Below are positions 32,631-42,077 of a DNA stretch of 64,000 nucleotides, one piece after another. Source of the DNA: JADLHS01 sp049840435. GTDB lineage: Bacteria > Verrucomicrobiota > Verrucomicrobiia > Limisphaerales > JADLHS01. The stretch covers positions 1 through 64,000 of the forward strand of contig JASGKY010000059.1 of the NCBI GenBank assembly GCA_049840435.1, read 5' to 3'. Positions within the stretch are counted from its first letter, which is position 1, and each line of letters starts with the position of its first letter. The notes under the pieces are model-generated. The model worked only from the letters and a program-made list of their open reading frames with translations, was not told the DNA's origin and did no database searches. The translations under genes were made by a program, and so were the position numbers.

Positions 32631-32841
32631 CGGCAGGAGTTTAGCTATTTAACAGTTCAGCACAAGTGTTCAGCGCACATGGGATGGGTGATCTGTAATG
32701 GTGTCGGCGCAAGCGATCCTTTCACCTGGAGATTGCCGTTGCATTTTAAGGCAGGCTTGCTAAGCGTTGAGGGCGGTTCAATCCGGGCACCTCTTTGGGC
32801 TGCGATCACATCAACCAACAACCAATAATTAAATCATCAAT

Positions 32842-33195
32842 ATGAAAAAACTACTTATAACCATCGCATTGGCCGCAGCCTTCGCTTGCTACAGCAATGC
32901 GGCGGAAGGCGAGGCCAAGAATGAAAACAAAGACGCGGCGGCCAAGAAGAAGTCCGAGAAACCAGAAAAATCTGCGCCCGGAGCCGAGCAAAAAGCGCTC
33001 CGCAAAGAATTGACGGAAAAATACGACGCGAACAAGAACGGGCGGTTGGATAAAGAGGAGAAATCAAAGATGACGCCGGAAGACCAGGAGAAGTGGAATA
33101 GCGTTGCCTCTACTGCCAAAGCGAAGTCGCCGGAAAAGGAAAAGAAAGACGCCGGAGCAAAGACGAAGCCGGAAAAAACTGAAAAGAAGCCCTGA
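32842..33195 (+). CDS. secreted lysine-rich protein with one EF-hand-like loop
   Basis: 117 residues: signal peptide (MKKLLITIALAAAFACYSNA) then a highly charged Lys/Glu/Ala sequence. Residues around 63-74 read DANKNGRLDKEE, a canonical 12-residue EF-hand calcium loop (D-x-N-x-N-G-x-L-D-x-x-E). The rest is low-complexity. Similar small EF-hand secreted proteins are common in Verrucomicrobiota and Planctomycetes; function unknown. The leader is A-rich and lacks a Shine-Dalgarno sequence. A terminator follows. Confidence 0.8.
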   Translation: MKKLLITIALAAAFACYSNAAEGEAKNENKDAAAKKKSEKPEKSAPGAEQKALRKELTEKYDANKNGRLDKEEKSKMTPEDQEKWNSVASTAKAKSPEKEKKDAGAKTKPEKTEKKP

Positions 33196-33216
33196 TTAGA
33201 AAGAAGTTTCTTCTCC

Positions 33217-33249
33217 CTCCAGCGTTGCTGACCCAGCGCTGGAGTTTTT
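33217..33249. terminator. bidirectional intrinsic terminator
   Basis: Stem CTCCAGCG / CGCTGGAG with a 12-nt loop, followed by TTTTTA on the plus strand and preceded by an A/T-rich stretch on the minus side. It sits between convergent genes (EF-hand protein and GHL10 hydrolase) and could serve both. Confidence 0.7.
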
Positions 33250-33252
33250 ATT

Positions 33253-34775
33253 TCAGCGCGCCGCCTGCCGAGGGATGGTGCTGGTTGCAGGCCGGCTGAT
33301 TTCTCCGACGCGATTTACCGCGCTTACCGCGACCGCATCCACTTCTGGCGAGGTCAGTGCCAAGGATTGGACGTTGCTGGGAACAATCTCAGTCTTCCAA
33401 CGATTGTTTTGGCGGGTTTGAACGACCCAGAGACTTGGGGTTGTGCCGGAACTGGTCACTCCAACTGACACGGCTATTGTTGACTCGACTGACGGTCACC
33501 ACCGGAGTTTCTGGCGGGGGAGCTTTCAACCAAGGCATCGCTGGAATCAATGCGGGTTCGAGATAAGCATTCCGTTCCAGTCCCGAACTTAATCCGGCAC
33601 TTTGCATCACGCTCTTCATGTTCCAATGCACATGCCCGGCGCTCACCGGTTGATTGGCGGCGAGGCGAACTTGGTTGAGGATTTCGTCGGGCTGCCACTT
33701 TTGCGCGGTTTTGGTGGCATCCAGGCCCGGCCAGATGTGGCGACGCTTGGGGTTCTGTTCATTCCACCAAGCGAGTAACACCGGGAAGCTCTGCTCCTTT
33801 GGATCAATGGCCCAATACAGCTGCGGCACAAGATAATCGAGCCAGCCGTTCGCCAACCATTTGCGGGAGTCGGCATAAAGCCGGGCGTAAGCATCATACC
33901 CTTTGATCTGTGGCGGATTGCCCGGTCGCCAGATGCCAAAGGGGCTGACGCCAAACTTCACCCACGGTTTGGTCGTCTTGATGGATTCATAGACGGTGCG
34001 AATGAAATTGTTGACGCTCTCACGTCGCCAATCATCACGATTCAGTTTCCGAGGCAACCCATACTTTCTCCAACTGGACTCATCAGGGAATTCAATTTCC
34101 CGACCTTGCGCATCCTTCTCTTGATACGGGTAGAAGTAGTCATCAAAGTGAACCCCATCCACGTCATAGCGCTTCACGACATCCAGGACCACTTTGAGCG
34201 AATACTCCTGCACCTCGGGTTGGCCGGGATCGAGCCACAGATAACGTCCGTACTCGCGCACTAACTCCGGGCGCGTTTTGCTGATATGGTCAGCTGAAAT
34301 CGGTGCTACCGACTTGAAGTGATGCGCACGATACGGATTAAACCATGCGTGTAGTTCCAAGCCCCGTTTGTGCGCCTCGTTGATCGCAAATTCCAACGGA
34401 TCATAATACGGTGCGGGCGCTTGCCCCATCTTGCCAGTCAGATATTCCGACCACGGTTCGAGTTTGGAAGCATAAAGAGCATCGCAGGCGGGCCGGACTT
34501 GAAAGATGATCGCGTTCATCTTCAACTGGGCAGCCCGGTCGAGGATGGCCAGCAACTCGGCCTTTTGTTCGGAGACGGGCAGCCCCGGCTTGGATGGCCA
34601 GACGCTGTTGCCCACGGTAGCCACCCAGGGCACCACGAAATTCCCGGTGAGGCTTCGGCGGTGTTTTTTCGGGTGCCGCACCAGCAAAGGGGGCGGCGTC
34701 AGCGCGCCCTGGCGCGAGCAATCCAGCAAGGATAGCCAGTGTGCCCACCAGCCAAGACTGGGCCGTGAAATTCAT
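33253..34775 (-). CDS. secreted GHL10-type (family 10-like) glycoside hydrolase, two frameshifts
   Basis: About 507 residues from ATG 34775 with signal peptide (SWLVGTLAILAGLLAPG). Family signature after the N-terminus: REFR...WVATV, WPSKPGLPV, LKMNAIIFQVRPACDALY, then YDVDGVHFDDYFYPY with the acidic active-site candidates, and WLDYLVPQLYWAI. The C-terminal 70 residues form a beta domain (PSLWVVQTRQNNRWKTEIVP). One extra base near 34645 and one near 33420 disrupt the frame. Members are thought to act on cell-wall or polysaccharide glycans; substrate unknown. Confidence 0.85.
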
Positions 34776-35162
34776 GCGTGAGAAATACCTGTCCTACAGT
34801 GTTCCTTCAATTCAGAAGCGAGAAAGCTACATGAACGTGTTTGCTCATTCTGCCTATACCAAGGCATAGCCCTCTACAGGTTGAAATACTGCACAACTTT
34901 GTTAAGCAGCGATCTACTAACACATCCTCCGACCTGTCTTTCAACAAGTGCTGAAAAACTGAACTGTGATCTGGGATGCAAACTCGAGCTTTGAAAAACG
35001 AAGATGGCTGGCGTGGGCATATCTACTAACTGACCGTCTTTCTCGCTAACACCGTCAACTAACACTCATGTCCACGTCAGCCACTGCAAAGATAACACGT
35101 CACGTTGGACTGTCCAATGGGGAGCTTGATTTAAGCAGCCCAGCGCCTGCGAGCGAGTCCGC
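34776..35162. other. 387-bp intergenic region with no supported gene
   Basis: Lower GC than its surroundings. A 63-codon minus-strand frame (34874-35065) lacks a credible start region or family signal. The desaturase and GHL10 genes are both on the minus strand, so the region should contain the GHL10 promoter and perhaps a desaturase terminator, but I see no strong hairpin or consensus promoter. Confidence 0.5.
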
Positions 35163-36215
35163 CTAATTCTGGTTGCGGCTCCGTTGCTGTTGGGCGCGCA
35201 CTGTGCGCAAGTGACCATAACCGACCAACATGCGCTGCTGTTCGTCCCACAGTCGGAAAGTGAAAGATTTCAAGCTACCCAGCAGGGTGATGGGCTTCAC
35301 CGTCTGGAACAAAGGTTCGGATTCGTGACATTTTTCCAGATGGTAGTTCGGAATGCGGGCACTTAGGTGATGGATGTGGTGGAAGCCAATGTTGCCGGAA
35401 AACCATTGCAAGACCTTTGGCAACTTATAGAAGGAACTCCCTTGTAGCGCCGCTGTTGCGTAATCCCAATTCTCGCTTCGTTCCCAGTAAACACCTTCAA
35501 ACTGATGCTGCACATAGAACAACCACACTCCCGCCGAGCCAGCAATCATGAGGATGCTTAGTTGGATGATCAAAAAAGCCTTCAAACCAAAGATGTAAAT
35601 CAAGCCGGCGCACATGATTCCGACCGCCAAGGTGGTCAGATGCACCGAGTAACGTTCGCGCGTCGGAGCTTTGGGCTTCGGCACGCGATTGATGCCAAGA
35701 AACAGAACCATCGGGGCGATAACAAACAGCACGAACGGATTGCGCGCCAGCCGATAGGAGAACTTTTTCCAGCGGGACGCCTCTAGGTATTCCTGCACCG
35801 TCAATGTCCATACGTCACCCGTACCGCGCCGATCCAAGTCCCCCGAACTAGAGTGATGAATCGCATGTTCCCAGCGCCAATGATAGTAGGGCGTAAAAGT
35901 CATCACTCCGGTAATCGCGCCAACAATGTGATTGGCGGTCTGCGATTTGAAAAACGAGCCATGGCCGCAGTCATGGAAGATGATGAACATCCGCACCAAC
36001 AATCCGCCGGCCAGCACCGCCAATGGGATGGTCAACCACCACGATACTTTCAACGTGAAATACATGGCCACCCATAGCCCGACGTAAGGAATGATCGTAT
36101 TGACCATCTGCCAAGTCGCGCGTCCCACGGACGGCTTTTGGTAGCGCAATACAATTTCCTTCCAAGCGGAATTGGTTTCCGCCTCGGGGGCAGCATTCAA
36201 ATTTGTGTCATTCAT
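35163..36215 (-). CDS. membrane fatty acid desaturase
   Basis: 350-residue di-iron desaturase of the FA_desaturase family. The three histidine boxes are present: HDCGH (about residue 82), HAIHH (about 118) and HHIHH (about 280). Four hydrophobic segments surround them (VNTIIPYVGLWVAMYFTL; IPLAVLAGGLLVRMFIIF). It would introduce a double bond into membrane fatty acyl chains, adjusting fluidity. ATG 36215 (MNDTNLNAAPEAE) is chosen over the in-frame ATG 36254. It is a single gene, divergent from the OmpH-like gene. Confidence 0.92.
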   Translation of the reverse strand: MNDTNLNAAPEAETNSAWKEIVLRYQKPSVGRATWQMVNTIIPYVGLWVAMYFTLKVSWWLTIPLAVLAGGLLVRMFIIFHDCGHGSFFKSQTANHIVGAITGVMTFTPYYHWRWEHAIHHSSSGDLDRRGTGDVWTLTVQEYLEASRWKKFSYRLARNPFVLFVIAPMVLFLGINRVPKPKAPTRERYSVHLTTLAVGIMCAGLIYIFGLKAFLIIQLSILMIAGSAGVWLFYVQHQFEGVYWERSENWDYATAALQGSSFYKLPKVLQWFSGNIGFHHIHHLSARIPNYHLEKCHESEPLFQTVKPITLLGSLKSFTFRLWDEQQRMLVGYGHLRTVRAQQQRSRNQN

Positions 36216-36535
36216 GTTGTATGATGGCCTCGCATCCCAAAACGCAAAAGGCAATGGGAAGTAACATCAGAAGTTTATGGACAAGCCAAAGGCTCGGCAA
36301 CAACCAATCCGGATTCTTTCATGCCGCTTCGACCGATAATTTCAATCCCTGCTCAATTTTTTTTGATGCCCGCTCCCCCGATTGCAGTGCTTCGCACCAA
36401 CAAGTGGTTATCAGCCTTGACGATACCACGGTTGCCTTATGGTCAAGTTTAGCGTTCTGTTTAATTATTCGATTTGATGGGGCGCGCAGGTTTTTCGATT
36501 CACGCCTCCGGTTCTATTTCTGCCAAGATCAAGTC
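36216..36535. promoter_or_regulatory. divergent intergenic region between desaturase and OmpH-like gene
   Basis: 320 bp with local AT-rich stretches (for example around 36350-36365 and 36455-36475) that should hold both promoters. A TTGACG at 36417 has TATGGT 15 nt downstream, a weak candidate for the rightward gene. No inverted repeat of note was seen. Confidence 0.35.
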
Positions 36536-37081
36536 ATGAAAACTTCCAACGCGTTTGCTAAGTGGTCCAGCATTGTTTCCGTGATCGTCATTGGTGGCTT
36601 GGGTTGCATTTCTGCCTCTGCCCAGACCCAGACCAACAAGTGGCGTGTGGGGGTTTATGACTCACGCGCCGTTGCGGTGGCTTGGGGGAATTCCACTGAA
36701 TTCCGAGAGTTCGTAAAATCCATGGAGGCTGATCACAAGAAGGCCAAGGAGGCAGGGGATGGCAAACGCGTGAAGGAGATTGAAAGCCAGATGCAGTTGC
36801 GCCAACGCCGGGCTCACGAACAAGCCTTCAGCACCGGCTCTGTTGCGCCGGTCATGGCTCGGGTAAAGGATTCTCTGCCTGACATCGCGAAGCAAGCGGG
36901 TGTCCAGATCATCGTCAGCAAATGGGAGTTGAACCATCACTCCTCCGATGTCGAGATCGTGGACGTGACGGACAAAATTGTGGCGCTGTGGCACGTAAAC
37001 GAACGCGGATTGAAGTGGTGCAAAGAAATCCAACAGAAACCGCCGGTGCCCATCGACCAGCTTGCCGACTCAATGGATTAA
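36536..37081 (+). CDS. periplasmic OmpH/Skp-like protein
   Basis: 181 residues from ATG 36536: signal peptide (SIVSVIVIGGLGCISASAQ), then WRVGVYDSRAVAVAWGNSTEF, a charged helical stretch (ADHKKAKEAGDGKRVKEIESQMQLRQRRAHEQ) predicted to be coiled coil, and a C-terminal beta/alpha part (VQIIVSKWELN...VEIVDVTDKIVALW). The order resembles OmpH/Skp periplasmic chaperones (YVDSRAVL... coil ... VVDPSGVIYAD...DITDQVI). Assignment is by pattern only. Intact, single gene. Confidence 0.65.
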   Translation: MKTSNAFAKWSSIVSVIVIGGLGCISASAQTQTNKWRVGVYDSRAVAVAWGNSTEFREFVKSMEADHKKAKEAGDGKRVKEIESQMQLRQRRAHEQAFSTGSVAPVMARVKDSLPDIAKQAGVQIIVSKWELNHHSSDVEIVDVTDKIVALWHVNERGLKWCKEIQQKPPVPIDQLADSMD

Positions 37082-37106
37082 ATCGAGGGGCGGGCTGTGG
37101 GCTGGC

Positions 37107-37913
37107 TCATGGTGGCGCAACAGTGCAAAACTCGATTTGGATTGTGGCGATCAAGTTGATTATGGAATGCAGAAAGGTGCAGAACAGCACCGAGCCAGTC
37201 TTCAATCGCACCAGCCCGAGAAAAATGCCAGCAACGAAAATCATGCCGATTCCATAAAGGTCATACTGGAGATGGATGCTCGCCCACAGCAGTGCGGTCA
37301 GGATGATTGTGCCCCAACTGCCCAGTCGGGATTCGTACCAGCCCCGAAACAAGAAACCGCGAAAGACAAATTCCTCCGTCATCGGGCCGGCAAGGATTAA
37401 TGCGATCCAGATCAAAGGCCGGAATCCCGTATTCCAATAAACCTCGGCCATAACCTCGGGAACGGCCGGACGATTCAGAATCATTGTCAGCGCATCGCTC
37501 CCCACCCCAAGTAATAACAACCCTAAACTCCACCAAATAACCGCTCGCCCTTTGGGCCAGCACAGTCCGAGGTAACTGGGGAGGGCGGGGCCTTTACGCA
37601 ACCAGGCAAATAGTCCACACAAGAATATCGTGACTGGCCCGCCAAAGAGAACCGACAGGCTTAATATGGTTCCGTTGGTTGTCAGCGTTTCTACCGGAGG
37701 GATTGATTTGCTTCCTTGCAAAATGATTACGCCTGCCATGTAGAGAACCAAGGCGATCACTTGCGCCATCATGTAAGCACTGATGAGAACTACGCCCAAT
37801 CCCGCCGTGGCCCAAAATCCCCAAGGCAATCGCGGTGGTACGCTGACGGCATTCGCCGGGGGGAGCGGTGGCGGCAAGCTAGGCAAAGGCGCTGAGTTTT
37901 CGGGCGCATTCAT
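37107..37913 (-). CDS. CPBP-family intramembrane metalloprotease (CAAX protease-like)
   Basis: 268 residues with a proline-rich N-terminus (PLPSLPPPLPP) and about eight hydrophobic segments. Motif 1 is TEEFVFRGFLF (EExxxR), motif 2 ALLWASIHLQYD (His), motif 3 CTFLHSIINL (HxxxN), the three conserved elements of the CPBP/Abi family. Bacterial members process membrane peptides or protect against bacteriocins; the substrate here is unknown. Converges with the OmpH-like gene. Confidence 0.9.
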   Translation of the reverse strand: MNAPENSAPLPSLPPPLPPANAVSVPPRLPWGFWATAGLGVVLISAYMMAQVIALVLYMAGVIILQGSKSIPPVETLTTNGTILSLSVLFGGPVTIFLCGLFAWLRKGPALPSYLGLCWPKGRAVIWWSLGLLLLGVGSDALTMILNRPAVPEVMAEVYWNTGFRPLIWIALILAGPMTEEFVFRGFLFRGWYESRLGSWGTIILTALLWASIHLQYDLYGIGMIFVAGIFLGLVRLKTGSVLFCTFLHSIINLIATIQIEFCTVAPP

Positions 37914-38079
37914 TGTCGGAGCGGCGGTAATAAAAGATCAGTTAACCGTGGTTTTGTCACTGAGAAATCTGGCTGGGAGGTTTGGATCGCAGGTGGAATT
38001 CCCGCGCTGTCTGAGCCGCCGGTTTCGCTGCTAATAATGCTGGAACGATTCTTCAGTTACGTTAAGGTTGGATACACCT

Positions 38080-39063
38080 ATGAAAAAGATCACACCCTTC
38101 GTCTTGGGCTTGTGCGCTCTTCTTGGCACCCAAGGCTGCGACAATACTAACAGCAACCCGCCTGCGGCTACCGCCAATTCGACGCCGAAAAAGGTTCGGC
38201 TCGCATTTGTAACCAACACGACGAATGCCTTCTGGGCGACGGTGCGGCATGGTTGCAACAACGCTGCCCAGAATCTTGGGGATGTCGCCGTGGACTTCCG
38301 CTTTTTCACGGACTCCACGGTGGAGGCCCAGAATGCCGTCGTCAGCAACCTCGTCGCGAGTGGTGTCAATGGCATCGCCCTCAGTCCGATCGATGCCGAA
38401 AAGCAAACCGAGTTCTTGAGTGGTATCGCTGCCAAAACGCTGTTGGTCTGTGTGGACAGCGACGTGGCTAACAGCAGGCGGGTTTCTTTCATCGGTTCGG
38501 ATAATGTGACCGCTGGCACTCAGGCCGCGGAACTGCTTAAGGCTGCCTTACCGCAGGGAGGCAAAATCGTTTTGTGCGTCGGTTATACCAACGCGCAAAA
38601 TGCGGTGGATCGAATTCAAGCCATCCAGAACGGCTTGGCCGGGACGAGTATTCAGATCGTTGCGACGCTGGCGGATGGTGCCAAAATTGACGTCGCCCAG
38701 AAAAACGCCCAGGAGGCGCTGACAAAATATCCTGACCTCGTGGGCTTGGTTGGATTGTACAGTTACAGTGGGCCGGCCATTCTCAATGCGGTGCGCGCCG
38801 CCGGCAAGGCCGGGCGGGTGCAGATTGTTTGTTTTGACGATGACAGTGCCACGCTGGAAGGAATTGCCTCCGGAGACATTTACGGTTCGGTTGTTCAGGT
38901 GGCGACGCGCATCGGTTATGAAACCATCACCCGCATGGACAAGTATCTGGGCGGCGATAAAAAGCAGCTGGGCGAAGCCAACATCTTTTTCAAAACGATT
39001 CCCGTCACGAAAAGCTCGGTGGAATCAATTCAGGTTTACCGCCAGAACTTGCTCGAACCTTGA
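38080..39063 (+). CDS. solitary sugar-type ABC substrate-binding lipoprotein
   Basis: 327 residues from ATG 38080; lipobox LGTQGC places the lipidated Cys at about residue 21. The mature part is a periplasmic-binding-protein type 1 fold (KVRLAFVTNTTNAFWATVRHGCNNAA, GVNGIALSPIDAE, TLLVCVDSDVANSRRVSFIGSDNVTAG, VQIVCFDDDSATLEGIASGDI), like ribose/xylose-binding proteins. No permease or ATPase gene lies nearby, so it may serve a distant transporter or a sensor. An in-frame ATG at 38068 is possible but would weaken the lipoprotein signal. Confidence 0.88.
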   Translation: MKKITPFVLGLCALLGTQGCDNTNSNPPAATANSTPKKVRLAFVTNTTNAFWATVRHGCNNAAQNLGDVAVDFRFFTDSTVEAQNAVVSNLVASGVNGIALSPIDAEKQTEFLSGIAAKTLLVCVDSDVANSRRVSFIGSDNVTAGTQAAELLKAALPQGGKIVLCVGYTNAQNAVDRIQAIQNGLAGTSIQIVATLADGAKIDVAQKNAQEALTKYPDLVGLVGLYSYSGPAILNAVRAAGKAGRVQIVCFDDDSATLEGIASGDIYGSVVQVATRIGYETITRMDKYLGGDKKQLGEANIFFKTIPVTKSSVESIQVYRQNLLEP

Positions 39064-39183
39064 GCAGCGTATTGGGCCAGCAGAGTAGGGGAAGCTAGGC
39101 GTTCCTTTTCCAGAGCGCCTCACAAATAATTTCCCGCTTCTTGCGAAAGGACTGGGAAGCCAGCTCATAAATCTAAAAACGAA

Positions 39184-39245
39184 TGTAGCGGCGGTCTGTG
39201 ACCGCCGTTTCTCGTCCCCAGCGCTGCTCACAGAGCGCCGCTACA
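39184..39245. repeat. palindromic element A, copy 1
   Basis: 62-bp element bounded by TGTAGCGGCG and its exact inverse CGCCGCTACA. Inside are two hairpins, GCGGTC-TGT-GACCGC and a CTCACAGAG-containing arm. A second copy in the opposite orientation is at 43394-43454. It lies between the binding-protein gene and the MFS exporter. Confidence 0.8.
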
Positions 39246-39273
39246 GTATTTATGAGATGCTTCGAGTCATCTT

Positions 39274-40506
39274 TCAGTGCGTCAGCAATGGCGCGCCGCT
39301 TTCTTCCACGTATTTCACTTCCGGGATGAAGCGTTTGCCGAAGAGCAAAATCGCGAAGGCGATCCATGACGTCGCCATGAAGACCAATGCGACGGGCAGC
39401 ATCGTCTTGGAATCAAAGATGCCGATGCTCGCCGAGGCCAAGCCGGAAATGCCGATCTGCAAAAAGCCCAGCATCGCCGAGGCACTGCCGATATTCCGAC
39501 TGAACGGCACGAGCGCCAGCGCCGCCGCATTCGGATACGCCAGCCCCAGACTCGACAGCGCGATGAACAACAACACCAACGTCGCGGGCAGACCAAACCA
39601 GCCGAACCATGTTCCCACCAGCAGCAGCAACGCCGTCGGACATTCCACCAGCAACGCCCCGCGAAAGATCTGTTCGCTCGAAAACTTACGCAGCAACAGC
39701 ACGTTCACCTGATTGCTGCCGATGAATCCCACCGACAATCCGGCGAAGATCGCACCGAACTGTTTCGCGCTCACGTGAAAGACCTCCATGAAGATGATGG
39801 GCGAACTCGTCACATACACCAGCAACCCCGAGAACGCGAACGCCCCGGCCACCGAATACGTCAGGAACTGCGGCTCGCGCAACACCGCGAAATAATTCTG
39901 CAAAATCGGTCGCGGGCGCAACGACACGCTCCGGTCCGGCGGATGTCCGTCCGGCAACACCCAGCGCGCCACGAGCAACATCACGAGCACGAACGCCGCG
40001 AGCACAATGAACACCCATTGCCAGCCCAGCTGCACCGCCACAAACACCCCGACACTCGGCGCGAGCATCGGCGACGCGCTGATCACCAGGATGAGCAACG
40101 AGATGATCTTGGCCGTTTCATGTGCCGGAAAGAAATCCCGCACCATGGCCATCGCCGCCACGCCCGCCGCGCAACCGCCCAGCGCCTGCACAAACCGCAG
40201 CGCGATGAGCGATTCCACATTCCGCGCGAATAGACACAACACCGACGCGACGATGAACAACAGCAACCCCGCATACAACGGCAGCTTGCGCCCGAACCGA
40301 TCCAGCAACGGCCCGTACGCCAGTTGCCCCGCCGCCAGCCCGGCAAAATAACTCGCCAGTGACAGCGACACCCGGGCCGTCGTCGTCTGCAACGCCTTGG
40401 CGATCTCCGGGAACGCCGGCAGATACATATCAATAGCGAACGGGCTGATGGTGGACAGTGCGCCCTGGATGACGATGATCAAAACTCGATTGTGCGTTTG
40501 CGACAT
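39274..40506 (-). CDS. Bcr/CflA-family MFS drug exporter
   Basis: Intact 410-residue transporter with 12 hydrophobic segments. Family features: SPFAIDMYLPAFPEIAKAL in helix 1, GPLLDRFGRKLPLYAG in the loop after helix 2, and RFVQALGGCAAGVAAMAMVRDFF in helix 4, the Bcr/CflA signature. It probably exports small amphiphilic drugs or metabolites using the proton gradient. Substrate unknown. It lies at the left border of the accessory island and its start is 20 bp from repeat B1. Confidence 0.92.
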   Translation of the reverse strand: MSQTHNRVLIIVIQGALSTISPFAIDMYLPAFPEIAKALQTTTARVSLSLASYFAGLAAGQLAYGPLLDRFGRKLPLYAGLLLFIVASVLCLFARNVESLIALRFVQALGGCAAGVAAMAMVRDFFPAHETAKIISLLILVISASPMLAPSVGVFVAVQLGWQWVFIVLAAFVLVMLLVARWVLPDGHPPDRSVSLRPRPILQNYFAVLREPQFLTYSVAGAFAFSGLLVYVTSSPIIFMEVFHVSAKQFGAIFAGLSVGFIGSNQVNVLLLRKFSSEQIFRGALLVECPTALLLLVGTWFGWFGLPATLVLLFIALSSLGLAYPNAAALALVPFSRNIGSASAMLGFLQIGISGLASASIGIFDSKTMLPVALVFMATSWIAFAILLFGKRFIPEVKYVEESGAPLLTH

Positions 40507-40525
40507 GTTTTCAATATGGCTTTTT

Positions 40526-40570
40526 GGTAGGGCGCGTCAGTCCCCTGCGCGCCGGTCCTTGCGGACGGCC
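40526..40570. repeat. palindromic element B, copy 1
   Basis: GGTAGGGCGCG followed after 10 nt by GCGCGCC forms a hairpin; next to it GGTCC-TTGC-GGACGGCC forms a second. The first arm is shared with 43363-43389 (there inverted). The element coincides with the point where the DUF3800 gene loses its N-terminus. Confidence 0.6.
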
Positions 40571-41294
40571 AAGTGAATGGCCAAAATTTAGTCAAGATTG
40601 GCAGGCTTTGCTGACGAAACACAAAGCGCATTACTTTCATTTTGCTGAATGGAGGTGCGCAGCCGCAATCGCTCGCGGGAAACGCCGAGCAACTCGGGAC
40701 GATATGAAGAGCACCTTCAATGGCTGGCCAGAAGAATCTCTCAGGGCACTCCTTCTCGACTTTGGAAAACTTGTTGGGAGTAAGCTTAGCGTCGGGGGCT
40801 TCGTTCTTACAAAGGAGTATCACCTGGCAAAATCAACCGGCGATCTTCCGCCGGAGGCTGACCCGTATGAACACAGCTTGGAACAGTTTTTTGCAGAGGT
40901 GCTTGATATTATTCACACGTTGCGAGCGCCGTGGAAGCGGGCTCACATCGACTTCATTTTTGATCAATCTGACAATCCGGATTGGAAGCGAGTGGTGAAC
41001 GATTGCTTTGCCCGCTATAAAGCCAAGTATCCAACTTTTGCGACGATAGATTTTAAGAACAAAAAGGAGGAGTTGCCTCTTCAGGCTGCCGATATGGTAG
41101 CGTATCGTTCGCGCCGTATAGCGAATCAATGGGTGGACAATAATCCGGATGGTGATGGATTTCAGGATAGTTTTGAGTTTACTGACGCGCTGTTCAGATC
41201 GGTGTTTGTCCACTTCAAGCAGAACAAGAGCGATCTGATTAAGGCTTACTTAAACGGAACGATGAATTACGACAACTTCAGAAAGGGTGGTTGA
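40571..41294 (+). pseudogene. DUF3800-domain gene lacking its N-terminus
   Basis: About 240 codons of recognisable DUF3800 protein: WQALLTKHKAHYFHFAEW, AHIDFIFDQSDN, DFKNKKEELPLQAADMVAY. The family's N-terminal strand with the conserved Asp-Glu-Ser (DESG) is absent. Upstream the frame runs straight into repeat B1, whose translation (MVGRVSPLRAGPCGRP) is not family sequence. About 40-50 residues are lost. DUF3800 proteins are RNase H-like and often sit in mobile or defence contexts; this copy is probably inactive. Confidence 0.7.
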
Positions 41295-41326
41295 TTACAA
41301 AATCCCATCAAATATCAGCAGACCCA

Positions 41327-42005
41327 TGAGCGAAGATAAGCACACAAGATTGGTGCAAGAGGCCCATCGGTTATTCGACACCCCGAATATCACCTAGCGA
41401 CAGACTTAGCGCTCCTTTATGGCCTTTATCTTGATTCTGAGGCGATAAACGATGAAGCCCAAAGACAACGCAAACTCCATTCGTCCGAGCATAGTCAGTC
41501 CTTGGGCCGAAGCGTAATTCTAACCTGCTTCAATCTCTTAGAGTCATTTGCTAGCGGACTTGCTGCAGCACATCTGATTGAGCACCCGGAAGTTTCTGAA
41601 GAAATCGTGCTGCAATTAAGGGGCCGGAAACCGAATGGACGAGATTACAGCCTGCGAGAGAAGTTTGTGCTGTTTCCCGCCCTCATCGCGAACAAGCCAA
41701 AGCTCGACGAAAATAAAGCACCACTGAAAGAGTTGTTCGGAGAGTGCAAACAAAGACGAGACTCCTTTGTCCACTGTGAACCTGGGCCGGAGCAAACGAA
41801 ATGGGGTTACATCAAAGAAGAGCGATTTCACGACGTAGATCGTGTCGCTGTGCAAAAGACTGTAGAGTTGACTTGGGATGCAATTTGCTTGGCGTGGAAA
41901 ACTGTACACGAAAAAGAAAAACCATCTTGGCTACCCAAGAGGAGTGCTGATGGGCGATTCGTACGTGCGGTCAAAGAGTTGCAATTGGTGGAGGCCTCAA
42001 AATAG
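41327..42005 (+). CDS. unidentified gene, one-base frameshift
   Basis: About 226 residues. ATG 41327 opens MSEDKHTRLVQEAHRLFDTPN; after one extra base near 41389 the frame continues HLATDLALLYGLYLDSEAIN to the stop at 42005. Later sequence includes ILTCFNLLESFASGLAAAHLI, CKQRRDSFVHCEPGPEQT and VQKTVELTWDAICLAWKTVHEK, helical and charged, without signal peptide or clear membrane helix. The pattern of a helical protein with RDSFVH recalls HEPN-like or abortive-infection-type proteins, but I cannot assign a family. It lies in the accessory island. Confidence 0.5.
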
Positions 42006-42031
42006 GCCGCGCTACAGTTTAGCTTCCCAAG

Positions 42032-42058
42032 AATTCTGTGAATCCTGTTAATTCTGTC
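42032..42058. repeat. three imperfect 9-bp tandem repeats
   Basis: AATTCTGTG, AATCCTGTT and AATTCTGTC lie head to tail. Just upstream (42006-42016) GCCGCGCTACA resembles the right end of element A. Together they mark the left edge of the clpB relic. Confidence 0.5.
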
Positions 42059-42077
42059 TCGCCTCGGTGTCGGCGGT

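Noticed and set aside
34874..35065. 63-codon minus-strand frame in the intergenic region
   Set aside because: No ribosome-binding context, no hydrophobic or domain pattern, low coding character.
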